The notes under the pieces: model-generated
Database searches by the model: none
Told to the model about the DNA's origin: nothing
Seen by the model: only the letters and a program-made list of their open reading frames with translations
Origin: Aeromicrobium stalagmiti
Lineage (GTDB): Bacteria; Actinomycetota; Actinomycetes; Propionibacteriales; Nocardioidaceae
Assembly (NCBI RefSeq): GCF_013283745.1
Contig: NZ_JABSTZ010000001.1
Location: 1,320,406-1,384,405, forward strand
DNA length: 64,000 nt
Direction of reading: 5' to 3'
Program-made: the position numbers and the translations under genes
In this document: piece after piece, positions 41,174-49,761 of the stretch
Position numbering within the stretch: position 1 is the first letter of the stretch
How the letters are laid out: every line of letters starts with the position of its first letter

Positions 41174-41892
41174 TGTCGTCGATGAGCGTCCCTGAAGCGG
41201 CCAATCATCTGGGAGTGTCCCGACAGCGGGTGCTGCAGATGATTGCTGATGGCGTCTTGCCAGCTCAGAGGATCGGCCGTTCCTGGGCCATCGCCGACGT
41301 CGACGTGGACGTGGCTCGCCACTACAGGCCGTCGAGTCGGCCGTTGTCTCGAGCAATGTCGGCACACTTGCTGCGGCTCGCAGCGGGTTCAAGGCCCCGC
41401 ATCGACGACCAGGAGCTGTGGCGGCTTCGCCAGTACCTCCTTCGTCTCGCCGACGCAGCGAGCGCTCCAGATGGCAACCCAGCAGACGTCTTGCGGTCTC
41501 TGCTGCGCCGGCGCGCGGATCGCCTCGCGTCGAGCGTTGCCCCGTCGGACATCCCTGAGATTGTCAGCGATGAACGACTGGTCGTCTCTGGGGTTTCGGA
41601 TCCTCGATCAGGGATGTACTCCTCGCACGTCGCAGAAGGGTACGTGGATGGAGACGTTGCCCAAGCCTTCCTCGCGAGCCACTTCATCGTCCCGGCGCCA
41701 TCGTCTCCACGAGCGAACGTCGTCATCCACGTCAGCAGTCCTCTCCCGCCGGTCTCGCCTCTGCTGATCGCCGCTGACCTCGCCGACTACCGCGGAGATC
41801 GCGAGGACAATCAGGCTCGCGAGGTCCTTGTCACGTGGTTCGGCTCGAGCGAGTTCCCATCGCCCAAGCTGCTGGACGGGCGTTCATCGTGA
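41173..41892 (+). CDS. helix-turn-helix protein, putative antitoxin
   Basis: 239 residues. An excisionase/MerR-type HTH fills residues 3-55 (VPEAANHLGVSRQRVLQMI, then RSWAIADVDVD); the rest (residues 60-239) has no recognised domain and includes Arg-rich helices. ATG at 41173 abuts the operator; ATG 41182 is an alternative. GTGA overlap with a nucleotidyltransferase-like gene gives the layout of an AbiE-like or MenAT-like type IV toxin-antitoxin pair. G+C is visibly lower than in kdpB (about 62% against 70% in one line of each that I counted), hinting at recent acquisition. Confidence 0.68.
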   Translation: MSSMSVPEAANHLGVSRQRVLQMIADGVLPAQRIGRSWAIADVDVDVARHYRPSSRPLSRAMSAHLLRLAAGSRPRIDDQELWRLRQYLLRLADAASAPDGNPADVLRSLLRRRADRLASSVAPSDIPEIVSDERLVVSGVSDPRSGMYSSHVAEGYVDGDVAQAFLASHFIVPAPSSPRANVVIHVSSPLPPVSPLLIAADLADYRGDREDNQAREVLVTWFGSSEFPSPKLLDGRSS

Positions 41893-42626
41893 CCGTGCAG
41901 ATGCCGGCTATGGCCGCCGAGCAGGCGACCTCATGGCACGCACTCATGGATATCCAAGAACGCTATCCGGACTCGTGGACGTTGGTGGGTGGGCAGATGG
42001 TGCACCTCCACTGTGCAGAACGCGGAGCATCCCCGGTGCGCCCCACCGATGACGCCGATGCCCTCCTCGACGTACGGGCTCACCCGGCGATCCTCTTCGA
42101 CTTCACGGCCCGTCTGGAGGACGTCGGATTCGTGGCAGACCAGCCCACGCCGGAGGGCCACCAACATCGGTGGCGAAAGGGCAGGGCGCAGATCGATGTG
42201 CTGATACCTAGCGGAATCGGCCGGCGGGCAACGCGACGGACCGGGGTCAGTGGCAGCACCACTCTTGAGACGCCTGGGTCAACGCAGGCTCTCAACAGGT
42301 CAGAGCGCATCGAGGTCTCGGTCGAGGGACGCAGCGGCGTGATGAGGCGGCCCAACCTGGTGGGTGCGCTGGTCTGCAAAGCTGCCGCTCACACCCTGCA
42401 GGACCAACGCGGTCGGGGTCGTCATCGCCGAGACTTCGCCCTCCTTGCCACCCTTCTGGCAGCAACAGACCTACGTGAAGCCGCCGTCTCCACGAGTGAT
42501 CGGAAGTATCTCCGTCCGATGCTCGAGCAGGTGTTGACCGATCCTCAGGCGCTGCACGTTGCCGAGGACGTCCAACGCGGCCTGGACCAGATAGCGCTCC
42601 TCCTGGAGCCACGTTCGCGAGCGTAG
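41889..42626 (+). CDS. AbiEii-like nucleotidyltransferase, putative toxin
   Basis: 245 residues, GTG start overlapping the preceding stop. Nucleotidyltransferase signature: LVGGQMVHLH near residue 36 (GG loop), PTDDADALLDV near 56 (paired acidic residues), IDVLIP near 106 (third acid), and a helical segment LVCKAAAHTLQDQRGRGRHRRDFALLATLL-type near 170 with the Lys/Arg pattern of AbiEii proteins. AbiEii/MenA toxins nucleotidylate tRNA or other targets; activity here is inferred. tRNA-Glu lies 36 bases downstream, antiparallel. Confidence 0.7.
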   Translation: MTVQMPAMAAEQATSWHALMDIQERYPDSWTLVGGQMVHLHCAERGASPVRPTDDADALLDVRAHPAILFDFTARLEDVGFVADQPTPEGHQHRWRKGRAQIDVLIPSGIGRRATRRTGVSGSTTLETPGSTQALNRSERIEVSVEGRSGVMRRPNLVGALVCKAAAHTLQDQRGRGRHRRDFALLATLLAATDLREAAVSTSDRKYLRPMLEQVLTDPQALHVAEDVQRGLDQIALLLEPRSRA

Positions 42627-42662
42627 ACAGTGTCAGACGCCACGATCGGCCACCGATGAGAC

Positions 42663-42738
42663 TGGCACCCCCAACGGGATTCGAACCCGTGCTACCGCCG
42701 TGAAAGGGCGGCGTCCTAGGCCGCTAGACGATGGGGGC
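42663..42738 (-). tRNA. tRNA-Glu (TTC)
   Basis: 76 bases with encoded CCA. Acceptor GCCCCCA/TGGGGGT, anticodon stem CCGCC/GGCGG with loop CTTTCAC (anticodon TTC), T-arm ACGGG-TTCGAAT-CCCGT. Its 3' end faces the toxin-antitoxin-like islet. Confidence 0.96.
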
Positions 42739-42804
42739 CTGAAACCGCACCAGCATAGAGGGTGACAGGTCCCTGCGCGACACCGCATCAGGCAGGATGG
42801 AGTC

Positions 42805-43155
42805 ATGATCGAGCTGAGCGAGGACCGGTTCGCCGAGCTGGTCGAGGACGCGTTCGCCGCGGTGCCCGCCGAGCTGGCGGCGCTGCTCGACAACGTCGTC
42901 CTGTTCATCGAGGACGACGCGCCGGCCGACGACCCCACGCTGCTGGGGCTCTACGACGGCATCCCGTTGACCGAGCGCGACAGCACCTACGCCGGAGCGA
43001 TGCCCGACCGGATCTTCGTCTATCGCAACCCGACGCTGGCGATCTGCGACACCGAGGCTGACGTCGTCGAGGAGGTCGGCATCACGGTGGTGCACGAGAT
43101 CGCGCACCACTTCGGCATCGAGGACGATCGCCTGCACGAGCTCGGCTATGCCTGA
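42805..43155 (+). CDS. metallopeptidase family protein (zincin, minimal)
   Basis: 116 residues. Zinc motif HEIAHHFGI near residue 97 followed by DDRLHELGY, the signature of the small DUF1025/PF06262 zincins. Start ATG 42805. The stop region overlaps the pirin gene start by eight bases. Physiological substrate unknown. Confidence 0.9.
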   Translation: MIELSEDRFAELVEDAFAAVPAELAALLDNVVLFIEDDAPADDPTLLGLYDGIPLTERDSTYAGAMPDRIFVYRNPTLAICDTEADVVEEVGITVVHEIAHHFGIEDDRLHELGYA

Positions 43156-43807
43156 GGTCCGCCGCGCAGCCCAGCGCTTCCACACCGTCGGCGACGGTGT
43201 CGAGACGTGGCACAGCTTCTCGTACGGCGTGCACTACGACCCCGACCAGATCGGCTTCGGCCCGATCATGGCGATCAACACCGAGCACGTCGCCCCGGGC
43301 GGTGGCTACGACGTCCACGCGCACGCTGACGTCGAGATCGTGACCTGGGTGCTCGCGGGAGCCCTGCGGCACGAGGACTCGACCGGGCAGTCCGGCGTGG
43401 TGCGCCCCGGAGTCGCGCAGCGCCTGAGCGCCGGGACGGGGGTCGAGCACTCCGAGCGCAACGCGTCCGCCGACGAGCCGCTCGTGTTCGTCCAGATGAT
43501 GCTGCGGTCCGATCACGACGCCGCGCCTGACTACGCCCAGGTCGACGTCGGCCACGACCACGGCGTGCTCGTGCCGACCGTGCCGGTGCGCGCCCCCGCC
43601 GAGATGTTCGCGGTGGGCTTCGCCGGCGGCGACACGGTGAGGGTCCCGGCGGCCGCGCGCAGCCTGGTGATCGTCACGTCGGGCACGATCGGCTGCGGCG
43701 ACACCCAGCTGACGATCGGTGACGAGGCGAGGTTCACCGACGCCGGTGAGTACGATCTGAGTGCGTCCAGCGCCGCCACCGCGCTGATCTGGCAACTGCA
43801 GAGGTGA
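43148..43807 (+). CDS. pirin family protein
   Basis: 219 residues, bicupin. Metal-binding residues in [16 protein letters not shown] near residue 55 and GVEHSERN near 100, as in bacterial YhaK/YhhW-type pirins, some of which act as quercetinases or redox sensors. [15 protein letters not shown]-terminal cupin follows. Overlaps the metallopeptidase gene; aroQ follows by four bases, suggesting a three-gene operon. Confidence 0.9.
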   Translation: MPEVRRAAQRFHTVGDGVETWHSFSYGVHYDPDQIGFGPIMAINTEHVAPGGGYDVHAHADVEIVTWVLAGALRHEDSTGQSGVVRPGVAQRLSAGTGVEHSERNASADEPLVFVQMMLRSDHDAAPDYAQVDVGHDHGVLVPTVPVRAPAEMFAVGFAGGDTVRVPAAARSLVIVTSGTIGCGDTQLTIGDEARFTDAGEYDLSASSAATALIWQLQR

Positions 43808-43811
43808 CCCG

Positions 43812-44237
43812 ATGACCGTCCTCGTCCTCAACGGCCCCAACCTGGGCCGTCTCGGCGTGCGCGAGCCGGACGTCTACGGCACCGCGACCTATGCCGACCT
43901 GGTCGCGCGCTGCGAGCAGGTCGCGGCAGAGGTCGGGCTCGAGGTCGAGGTCCGCCAGACCGATGCCGAGGCCGAGATGATCGGCTGGCTGCACGAGGCC
44001 GCCGACGCCGGATCGGCCGTCGTCCTCAACGCCGGGGCCTGGACCCACACGTCCGTCGCGGTGCGCGACGCGGCCACCCAGCTCGCGGCGCCCCTGATCG
44101 AGGTGCACCTCAGCAACGTGCACGCGCGCGAGGCGTTCCGTCACACGTCCTACCTCAGCGACATCGCTGCGGCGGTCGTCGTCGGCATGGGCCTCGAGGG
44201 ATATGCCGCCGCGCTGCGGTTCCTCGCACAGCCCTGA
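43812..44237 (+). CDS. aroQ: 3-dehydroquinate dehydratase, type II
   Basis: 141 residues. [17 protein letters not shown] opens the protein (catalytic Tyr in the lid), [16 protein letters not shown] near residue 74 (catalytic Asn and His) and [18 protein letters not shown] near 98. Third step of the shikimate pathway. Four bases downstream of the pirin gene. Normal length for the type II dodecameric enzyme. Confidence 0.95.
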   Translation: MTVLVLNGPNLGRLGVREPDVYGTATYADLVARCEQVAAEVGLEVEVRQTDAEAEMIGWLHEAADAGSAVVLNAGAWTHTSVAVRDAATQLAAPLIEVHLSNVHAREAFRHTSYLSDIAAAVVVGMGLEGYAAALRFLAQP

Positions 44238-44242
44238 CCCGG

Positions 44243-44400
44243 GCAGGTGGATCCTCCACCTCATCGCGCCGCCGCCGGCCGTGGCAGGTGGATCCTCCAC
44301 CTCATCGGCGCTCATGAGGTTGCGTCTCCACCGAGATCCGGCACGAGACGTTGCAGATCCACCTTCCCGGGCGAGAGGTTGCAGATCCACCTCCCCGGGC
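44243..44400. repeat. dispersed GGTTGCAGATCCACC-type repeat cluster, copy B
   Basis: Two identical 24-base units GCAGGTGGATCCTCCACCTC+ATCG (44243, 44284), each containing a hairpin AGGTGGA-TCC-TCCACCT, then two units GTTGCAGATCCACCTTCCCG (44350) and GTTGCAGATCCACCTCCCCG (44378). It fills most of the gap between aroQ and tmsA. The 44350 unit matches copy A at 14622 over 17 bases, inverted. Confidence 0.75.
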
Positions 44401-44521
44401 GGGGGAGCGGCGTAACCTCCGTCACATGTCGTTGCTTGGTGCAACCTTCTTAGGCTGACCTGCTCTGGGCAGGGTCATCCGACGGGAATAACCTGCTCAC
44501 AAAGAGAGGTTGGGTCCGTAC

Positions 44522-45895
44522 GTGAGAGGTTGGCACGCGCACCGCGAAGCCGTTGACCGGTTGCTGGAGTCCTACGGGGCTATCCCGCCCGGCGCTCGGG
44601 TGCGCCTGGCGAAGAAGACGTCCAACCTGTTCCGGCCCCGATCGGCCGACGACACCCCGGGCCTCGACGTCGGCGGCCTCGACGGCGTCATCGCGATCGA
44701 CACCGCGGCGGCCACGGCCGACGTCCAAGGCGTCTGCACCTACGAGGACCTCGTCGCGGCGACCCTCCCACTGGGGTTCATCCCCTACGTGGTGCCGCAG
44801 CTGCGCACGATCACACTCGGCGGCGCCGTCACGGGGCTCGGCATCGAGTCGACGTCGTTTCGCAACGGGCTGCCGCACGAGTCGGTGCTCGAGATGGACA
44901 TCCTCACCGGTGCCGGCGACCTCGTCACGGCGACACCTGACGGTGAGCACGCCGAGCTGTTCGACGCGTTCCCCAACTCCTACGGCAGCCTCGGCTACGC
45001 GACCCGGCTCAAGATCAAGCTCGAGCAGGTGCCGCCCTACGTCACGCTGCGGCACGTCCGCATGGCCGACGCGGCCCAGGCGGTCAAGGTCATCGAGCAG
45101 ATCGCCGAGACCCGGGAGTGGCACGGCGAGCGCGTCGACGGGCTCGACGGCACCGCCTTCACCCCCGACGAGATCTATCTGACCCTCGCCCGCTTCACCG
45201 ACACGCTGCCGTCGGGCGGGCCGCGAGCGGTCAGCGACTACACGGGCCAGCAGATCTTCTACCGCTCGATCCAGCAGCGCGAGACCGACGCCCTGACGAT
45301 GAACGACTACATCTGGCGCTGGGACACCGACTGGTTCTGGTGCTCGGGTGCCTTCGGCGCTCAGAACCCCTGGATCCGGCGGCTCTGGCCGGCGAAGTAC
45401 CGCCGCAGCGACGTCTTCCACAAGATCGTCGGCCTCGACGAGCGGTTCGGCATCATCAAGACCCTCGACCGGATCAAGAAGATCCCCGGTCGCGAGCGCG
45501 TCATCCAGGACATCGAGGTGCCGCTCGACCAGGTGCCCACGTTCCTCGAGTGGTTCGACGCCGAGATCGGGATGCGCCCGGTCTGGCTGTGCCCCCTGCA
45601 GACGACGCGTCGCTGGCCGGCCTATCCGCTCGAGCCCGCCACGACCTACGTCAACGTCGGGTTCTGGGGCACCGTCGAGGTTCCTGCCGACGCCCCGGCC
45701 GGCCTCGTCAACCGCACGATCGAGGAAGCCGTGCACGGCATGGGTGGCCACAAGTCGCTCTACTCCGAGGCGTTCTACGACCAGGAGACGTTCGACCAGA
45801 TGTATGGCGGCGAGGTGCTTGCCGCCGCTCGACGGAGGTACGACCCCGAGAGCAGACTCAGCACCCTGTACCAGAAAGCAGTGAGGAACTCATGA
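44522..45895 (+). CDS. tmsA: FAD-binding oxidoreductase of 10-methyl fatty acid synthesis (TmsA/BfaA-like)
   Basis: 457 residues. FAD-binding PCMH-type domain: GLDVGGLDGVIAIDTAAATA near residue 47, QLRTITLGGAVTGLGIES near 96, and FRNGLPHESVLEMDIL; the remainder is a DWARF1/DHCR24-like cap domain. GTG 44522 is preferred (gagagg 12-17 bases upstream); TTG 44510 is possible. With the overlapping methyltransferase it makes 10-methyl-branched (tuberculostearic-type) lipids: it reduces the 10-methylene intermediate with NADPH. Confidence 0.85.
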   Translation: MRGWHAHREAVDRLLESYGAIPPGARVRLAKKTSNLFRPRSADDTPGLDVGGLDGVIAIDTAAATADVQGVCTYEDLVAATLPLGFIPYVVPQLRTITLGGAVTGLGIESTSFRNGLPHESVLEMDILTGAGDLVTATPDGEHAELFDAFPNSYGSLGYATRLKIKLEQVPPYVTLRHVRMADAAQAVKVIEQIAETREWHGERVDGLDGTAFTPDEIYLTLARFTDTLPSGGPRAVSDYTGQQIFYRSIQQRETDALTMNDYIWRWDTDWFWCSGAFGAQNPWIRRLWPAKYRRSDVFHKIVGLDERFGIIKTLDRIKKIPGRERVIQDIEVPLDQVPTFLEWFDAEIGMRPVWLCPLQTTRRWPAYPLEPATTYVNVGFWGTVEVPADAPAGLVNRTIEEAVHGMGGHKSLYSEAFYDQETFDQMYGGEVLAAARRRYDPESRLSTLYQKAVRNS

Positions 45896-47181
45896 CTACG
45901 GATGTCGCCGTACGACTCTCGATCGCCGATGCTCTCGGCAAGCTCATGAAGGAGGGTCTGCCGTTCCGGTTCGAGGCCTTCGACGGCAGCTCGGCCGGCC
46001 CGGTCGACGCGCCCTTCACGCTGCGCCTGCTCAACGAGCGCGGCCTGTCCTACCTCATGACGGCGCCCGGCGACCTCGGCTTCGCCCGGGCCTACGTCGC
46101 GGGTGACCTCGAGCTCGACGGCATCCACCCGGGCAACCCCTACGACGCGATGGTGCTCATCATGAGCCAGCTGCGGTTCAAGGTGCCGTCGGCCGCCGAG
46201 ATGGTCCAGATCGTCCGCAGCCTGGGCTTCGGCAACCTCAAGCCGCCGCCGCCTCCGGCCGAGGAGCACCTGCCGAAGTGGCGCCGGGCCCTGGAGGGCA
46301 TGCGCCACAACAAGAAGCGTGACGCCGAGGCGATCCACCACCACTACGACGTCTCGAACCGGTTCTACGAGCTCGTGCTCGGCCCGTCGATGACCTACAC
46401 CTGCGCGGTCTACCCGACGCTGGAGTCGTCGCTGGAGGAGGCGCAGTTCGAGAAGTACGACCTCATCGCCCGCAAGCTCGACCTCAAGCCGGGTGACCGC
46501 CTGCTCGACATCGGCTGCGGCTGGGGCGGCATGGTGCGCCACGCCGCCAAGCACTACGGGGTCAAGGTGCTCGGCGTGACGCTGTCGCGCGAGCAGGCCA
46601 CGTGGGCGCAGGAGGAGATCAAGCGCCAGGGCCTCGACGACCTCGCCGAGGTGCGCTTCTCGGACTATCGCGACGTGCCGGAGGGCGACTTCGACGCGAT
46701 CAGCTCGATCGGCCTGACCGAGCACATCGGGGTCAAGCAGTACGGCGACTACTTCGGCTTCCTGCAGGGCAAGCTGCGCCCCGGCGGTCGCCTGCTCAAC
46801 CACTGCATCACGCGCCCCAGCAACAGGACGACCACCACAGGTGCGTTCATCGACCGCTACGTGTTCCCCGACGGCGAGCTCACGGGGGTCGGTCGCATCA
46901 CGCTGGCCGCCCAGGACGCCGGCCTCGAGGTGCGCCACGTGGAGAACCTCCGCGAGCACTACGCCATGACGCTCAAGGGCTGGTGCGACAACCTCGTCGA
47001 GCACTGGGACGAGGCGCTGGGCGAGGTCACCCTCGGCCGGGCCAAGGTCTGGGGCATCTACATGGCCGGGTCGCGGCTGGCGTTCGAGCGCAACGAGATC
47101 GAGCTGCACCACGTCCTCGCGGTCAAGGCCGACGAGCATGGCAACGCCAGCTGGCCGCTGCGTCCGACCTGGGGCAGCTGA
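45892..47181 (+). CDS. tmsB: SAM-dependent 10-methylene fatty acyl synthase (TmsB/BfaB-like, CFA family)
   Basis: 429 residues, cyclopropane-fatty-acid-synthase family. SAM loop LLDIGCGWGGMVRHAA near residue 204, HYDVSNRFYELVLGPSMTY near 155 (acyl/substrate motif) and ISSIGLTEHIG near 274. An N-terminal helical domain with YVAGDLELDG precedes it. ATG overlaps tmsA stop. It methylenates the C10 of membrane oleate; the oxidoreductase then saturates it. Confidence 0.88.
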   Translation: MTTDVAVRLSIADALGKLMKEGLPFRFEAFDGSSAGPVDAPFTLRLLNERGLSYLMTAPGDLGFARAYVAGDLELDGIHPGNPYDAMVLIMSQLRFKVPSAAEMVQIVRSLGFGNLKPPPPPAEEHLPKWRRALEGMRHNKKRDAEAIHHHYDVSNRFYELVLGPSMTYTCAVYPTLESSLEEAQFEKYDLIARKLDLKPGDRLLDIGCGWGGMVRHAAKHYGVKVLGVTLSREQATWAQEEIKRQGLDDLAEVRFSDYRDVPEGDFDAISSIGLTEHIGVKQYGDYFGFLQGKLRPGGRLLNHCITRPSNRTTTTGAFIDRYVFPDGELTGVGRITLAAQDAGLEVRHVENLREHYAMTLKGWCDNLVEHWDEALGEVTLGRAKVWGIYMAGSRLAFERNEIELHHVLAVKADEHGNASWPLRPTWGS

Positions 47182-47273
47182 GCCTCGGGGCTGGCGTGTT
47201 CCGGGTCTGCTCGCCACGGCAGCCGGGGGATGGATAGTCTTCGACAGACCCCCGAGCCCGAACCCGGAGAGCC

Positions 47274-49727
47274 GTGAACGAGCACCTCGATGTCCTGCGT
47301 GCGCAGATGCGCTACATCGACGTCGACCCCTACTCGATCTCGACCACCGCGATCCGCTTCGGCATCCCTGACGCGCTCGACCTGCTCGCGCTCGTCGCGA
47401 CCGACGGCCGTGAGGACTTTGCGGCTGTGTCGGCCGCGGCCGAGCGGTTCGCGGCGTCCGGTGCCCTGCACGCGCCGGACGACGTGCGCGCGCTCTGTGC
47501 CGCTCGGCCGGTGGGTGCCCTCGCCCAGGCGTTGGTCGGTCGTGCCTGTCGCGACGTCGACTATGCCTCGTCGGCGCGGATGCACCGCTTCGCCCACGCG
47601 CTCGGACCGGTCGAGGACCAGCCGACCGGCTTCGCACGGCTGCTGCTGCAGACCCAGCTCGCGGCCGGCGAGCACGCCTATCTCGACGCGGTCGTCGCTG
47701 ACGACCCCGATCTCGCCGACGAGCACCTCCGCTGGGTGATCCGCACCGACCGCCTCGGTCCGGCGGTCACCGGTGATGCCTTCGACGCCGATCGCTGGAG
47801 CGCGTCGTTCAGCGAGATCTTCGCGGGGGTGCCCCCCGTTCGTCTCGGCGGCGGCGACCTGCCGTTCTTCGACCGCCTCGAGGTGGCCGGCCCCGTGCCT
47901 CCGGCGCCTCCTGGCCCCCTCGTGACCGTGGTGATGTCGGTCTACGCGCCCGACCAGAGCCTCGAGACGTCGGTGCGGTCGATCCTCGCGCAGACGCACG
48001 GCGACTTCGAGCTGCTCGTCGTCGACGACTACTCGCCGCCGGAGTTCACCGCCGGCATCGATGCCGTGGCCGACTGGGACCCTCGCATCCGGGTGATCCA
48101 CATGGAGGAGAACGGCGGCACCTACGCGATCCGCAACCGGGCCCTGCGCGAGGCGCGCGGCGAGATCATGACGTTCCAGGACTCCGACGACTGGTCGCAC
48201 CCCGAGCGGCTGGCCCGTCAGGTTGCCGTGCTGGTGCAGCGCCCCGAGGTCGTGGCGTCGCTCAGCTCGTGGGTGAGGGTGACTCCCGACCTGGTCCTCA
48301 ACCGCGTCGGCTACGACGCCACCCGGGTCAACGCGTCGTCGATGATGTTCCGCATCGCGCCGGTTCGCGAGCGGCTCGGGGGCTTCGATCCCGTCCGCAA
48401 GGACGCCGACTCGGAGTTCCGCAACCGCCTGGAGACCGTCTTCGGCGAGGAGGCGGTCGTCGCGCTGCCCGACATGTGTGCCGTGGCCCAGCTGACGACC
48501 GACTCGCTGTCGCGCGACGACTTCTCGTTCAGCTGGCGGGCGGCCACGCGCGACGCCTACGGCACCGCGGCCGGCGACTGGCACCGGCGGATCGCGGCGG
48601 GTGAGGCGTCGCCGTTCCTCGACCCGGACGGACCGCGCCCGTTCCCGTCGCCGGCGACCTTCACCACCCGGTCGCCCGATCCCGTCACGTGCGACGTCGC
48701 CTACATCAGTGACTGGCGCACGCGCATCCACCGCTACGACGGAGCGCCACGGCGGATCCGCGCACTGGTCGACGCCGGACTCGACGTGCACCTGGGCCAG
48801 TCGATCAACCTGCGCCATGCGTTTCGCATCCGGCGCAACACCCTGCCCGAGGTGATGCAGATGCGCTCGGCCGGCGAGGTCGGCTGGCTCGTGTGGAGCG
48901 AGCCGGTCCACGCGGCGGTCACCATGGTCGACTCGCCCGAGCTGCTGATGTTCCCGCGCAGCAGCGACGGCGTGCGGGTCACGACCGATCGGCTGGTCGT
49001 CGCCGCCGGCATGCCGCCGCTGGTGCCCGATCGAGACTGGATGCTCTACGACCCACGCACGGTCGAGCGGCGCGGACGCGAGCTCTTCGGCGTCGAGGTG
49101 GAGTGGCTGCCGGCGACCGACGAGGTGGCGACGGCCTTGCGCGCCGCAGGCGCCTCCGGGTCACTGCTGCCGACCCGCGACGTCGCCGTGGTCGACCCCG
49201 GCAGCCCGCGCGTCGCCGGGGTCCGAGGCCGCCCGGTCCTGGGTGCGGCCCGGCTCGAGCGGGTGAGCAAGAACCGTCTCCCCGGCAGCAAGATCGTCCA
49301 GTGTCTGCCGGCCGACGACGCCTACGACGTGCGCGTCCTGGACGACGACGAGGTCGTGCCCAAGCTGTTCCGCAAGAACCCGGTGCCGGCCAACTGGACC
49401 CCGGTCGAGGGCGTCCCGCTCGCCGACTTCCTGGCCGACGTCGACTTCTTCATGGGCTACGCCCCCGACGCCTGGGGCAACGGGGCGACGTGGCCGATGC
49501 TCCAGGCCCTCGCAGCAGGTGCGGTGCTGGTCGTCGATCCGCGGCACCGCGCGGTCCTGGGCGACGCGGCCGTCTACGCGGAGCCGGCCGAGGTGCGGAG
49601 CCTGGTCGACGCGCTCGCGGCTGACCCCGGGGCCTTCTCGGCGCAACAGGCCCGAGGAGACCAGCACGTGCGGTCGGCGCTCGACCCAGCGGCCTTTGCG
49701 GCCTTCGTCGCCAGCCTTCGCCGCTGA
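47274..49727 (+). CDS. two-domain glycosyltransferase (GT2 plus GT-B-like C-terminus)
   Basis: 817 residues, GTG start. Residues 1-210: family-specific N-domain with helical repeats. GT2 domain 215-400: VTVVMSVYAPDQSLETS, VVDDYSPPEFTAGI, and the DXD-type QDSDDWSHPERL near 302. C-terminal 480-817: GT-B-like region ending in a nucleotide-binding VDFFMGYAPDAWGNGATWPM and AAGAVLVVDPRHRAVLGDAA segment. Paralogue of the gene at 55291. Probable polymerising transferase for a surface glycan. Confidence 0.8.
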   Translation: MNEHLDVLRAQMRYIDVDPYSISTTAIRFGIPDALDLLALVATDGREDFAAVSAAAERFAASGALHAPDDVRALCAARPVGALAQALVGRACRDVDYASSARMHRFAHALGPVEDQPTGFARLLLQTQLAAGEHAYLDAVVADDPDLADEHLRWVIRTDRLGPAVTGDAFDADRWSASFSEIFAGVPPVRLGGGDLPFFDRLEVAGPVPPAPPGPLVTVVMSVYAPDQSLETSVRSILAQTHGDFELLVVDDYSPPEFTAGIDAVADWDPRIRVIHMEENGGTYAIRNRALREARGEIMTFQDSDDWSHPERLARQVAVLVQRPEVVASLSSWVRVTPDLVLNRVGYDATRVNASSMMFRIAPVRERLGGFDPVRKDADSEFRNRLETVFGEEAVVALPDMCAVAQLTTDSLSRDDFSFSWRAATRDAYGTAAGDWHRRIAAGEASPFLDPDGPRPFPSPATFTTRSPDPVTCDVAYISDWRTRIHRYDGAPRRIRALVDAGLDVHLGQSINLRHAFRIRRNTLPEVMQMRSAGEVGWLVWSEPVHAAVTMVDSPELLMFPRSSDGVRVTTDRLVVAAGMPPLVPDRDWMLYDPRTVERRGRELFGVEVEWLPATDEVATALRAAGASGSLLPTRDVAVVDPGSPRVAGVRGRPVLGAARLERVSKNRLPGSKIVQCLPADDAYDVRVLDDDEVVPKLFRKNPVPANWTPVEGVPLADFLADVDFFMGYAPDAWGNGATWPMLQALAAGAVLVVDPRHRAVLGDAAVYAEPAEVRSLVDALAADPGAFSAQQARGDQHVRSALDPAAFAAFVASLRR

Positions 49728-49761
49728 GCGGGACGAGGCGGGGCAGTCGGGCCGAGGCGGA

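Noticed and set aside
44425..44521. Full promoter with TAGGCT -10 before tmsA
   Set aside because: TAGGCT at 44451 is plausible, but the nearest TTG-type -35 is only 13 bases upstream, so I do not call it.
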